This document shows positions 63,070 through 64,000 of a DNA stretch of 64,000 nucleotides, one piece after another. A program made the translations under genes and the position numbers. The stretch's first letter is position 1. Each line of letters begins with the position of its first letter. The notes beneath the pieces are model-generated. The model was not told where the DNA came from. It saw nothing but the letters and a program-made list of their open reading frames with translations, and searched no databases. The DNA lies in NCBI RefSeq assembly GCF_963576545.1, contig NW_026870406.1:496001-560000 (forward strand). The letters are read 5' to 3'. The stretch is from Limanda limanda. Its lineage: Eukaryota; Chordata; Actinopteri; Pleuronectiformes; Pleuronectidae.

Positions 63070-64000
63070 AAGGTCGGAGAGACTTGAAAAGTGGTTGCAT
63101 CTGGACTAATTTGGGTCCTGCGGATCGATTGGTACCATCCCCGAGCTTGTACGACCTTCGGAAGAGGTCGACCGACGAAATTCCCCCAAATCTGAGGAGA
63201 TATTCTTGAATAACTTTTTTTGTGAAGGTCGGAGAGACTTGCAAGTAGGCTCTACCCCCACTAAATGGGGTTGCGCGCATCGATCGGTACCATCCTTGAG
63301 CTTCTCCGACTTTCGGAAGGGTTAGGGTTAGGGTTAGGGATGAAAGCACATAGGAGAAAGAGATATTCTTGAATAACTTTTTTTGTGAAGGTCGGAGAGA
63401 CTTGCAAGTAGGCTCTACTCCCACTAAATGGGGTAGCGCGCATCGATCGGTACCATCCTTGAGCTTCTCCGACTTTCGGAAGGGTTAGGGTTAGGGTTAG
63501 GGATGAAAGCACATAGGAGAAAGAGATATTCTTGAATAACTTTTTTTGTGAAGGTCGGAGAGACTTGCAAGTAGGCTCTACCCCCACTAAATGGGGTAGC
63601 GCGCATCGATCGGTACCATCCTTGAGCTTCTCCGACTTTCGGAAGGGTTAGGGTTAGGGTTAGGGATGAAAGCACATAGGAGAAAGAGATATTCTTGAAT
63701 AACTTTTTTTGTGAAGGTCGGAGAGACTTGCAAGTAGGCTCTACCCCCACTAAATGGGGTAGCGCGCATCGATCGGTACCATCCTTGAGCTTCTCCGACT
63801 TTCGGAAGGGTTAGGGTTAGGGTTAGGGATGAAAGCACATAGGAGAAAGAGATATTCTTGAATAACTTTTTTTGTGAAGGTCGGAGAGACTTGCAAGTAG
63901 GCTCTACCCCCACTAAATGGGGTAGCGCGCATCGATCGGTACCATCCTTGAGCTTCTCCGACTTTCGGAAGGGTTAGGGTTAGGGTTAGGGATGAAAGCA
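63070..64000 (+). repeat. 970-bp higher-order block, second copy cut by window end
   Basis: The order of monomers is the same as in 62,100-63,069. The last A begins at 63,877 and is cut after its telomere tract; a full copy would end near 64,039. The array clearly continues to the right. Confidence 0.9.

Larger units (their letters stand above)
1..64000 (+). repeat. Composite satellite array of 163-bp and 155-bp monomers with embedded TTAGGG
   Basis: The whole window is tandem satellite with no unique sequence. Every monomer begins with AAGGTCGGAGAGACTTG and ends with a T-run followed by GTG. About 113 monomers are type B (hand count) and about 285 are type A (remaining length divided by 163). 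All units point the same way. Most sampled copies differ from consensus by zero to three bases, so the array is strongly homogenised. The embedded telomere motif points to a eukaryotic, probably subtelomeric or interstitial-telomeric, satellite; the chromosomal location is inference. I did not recognise it as a named satellite family. Both ends of the window lie inside the array, so its true size is unknown. Confidence 0.97.

Noticed and set aside
1..64000. CRISPR array
   Set aside because: The direct repeats are 155-163 bp with no unique spacers and no cas genes; all sequence between shared segments is itself repeated.
1..64000. Terminal telomere
   Set aside because: TTAGGG occurs in tracts of at most three perfect hexamers inside longer monomers. 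There is no continuous run.
1..64000. Transposon or retroelement origin within the window
   Set aside because: No transposase or reverse-transcriptase coding segment, terminal inverted repeat, long terminal repeat or target-site duplication was seen. The short inverted arms recur inside every monomer and do not bound an element.
1..64000. rRNA, tRNA or other structured RNA genes
   Set aside because: No sequence resembling them was seen in either monomer on either strand, and the monomers account for every base of the window.

Overview
The window is one uninterrupted eukaryotic satellite-DNA array. It runs past both ends and contains no gene, RNA gene or mobile element that I can support. Two related monomers alternate head to tail, all in one orientation. 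Monomer A is 163 bp and carries a short telomere-type tract, (TTAGGG)3. Monomer B is 155 bp, is homologous to A over much of its length, and has no telomere tract. By hand I count about 113 B monomers and, by arithmetic, about 285 A monomers, so roughly 400 units and about 800 TTAGGG hexamers.

The host must be a eukaryote whose telomere motif is, or once was, TTAGGG (vertebrates and other metazoans, many fungi, various protists). The sequence does not say which. A subtelomeric or interstitial-telomeric satellite is the natural reading, but no flanking unique DNA is present to prove it. Every A monomer has the G-rich strand on +, as expected if a telomere lay to the right. CpG is not depleted in the consensus, yet many monomer-to-monomer differences are C-to-T or G-to-A at CpG.

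Layout. Bases 1-8,850 are irregular mixtures of B-A, B-A-A and longer runs. Bases 8,851-16,236 are two tandem copies of a 3,693-bp higher-order block whose junction is a visible B/A chimeric monomer. Bases 16,237-17,369 are a short ordinary stretch. Bases 17,370-31,852 are two tandem copies of a block of about 7.2-7.3 kb. Bases 31,853-36,179 contain longer A runs and a local duplication. Bases 36,180 to about 45,840 hold a 3,522-bp block, its copy, and a third 5'-shortened copy. Bases 45,840-49,487 are irregular. Bases 49,488-53,025 are two copies of a 1,769-bp block. Bases 53,026-62,099 are irregular and include an A/B chimeric monomer and a dispersed, related block. Bases 62,100-64,000 are one full and one cut-off copy of a very regular 970-bp block (B plus five A).

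The long minus-strand reading frames (up to 552 codons) are a by-product of repeat arithmetic: A+B is 318 bp, a multiple of three. They start at GTG or TTG and encode the satellite itself, so I do not call them as genes. The features most worth a second look are: each standard A monomer carries exactly the four G-triplets needed for one telomeric G-quadruplex; nested inverted repeats are kept in both monomer families at different bases; and variant monomers record a clear history of unequal exchange.
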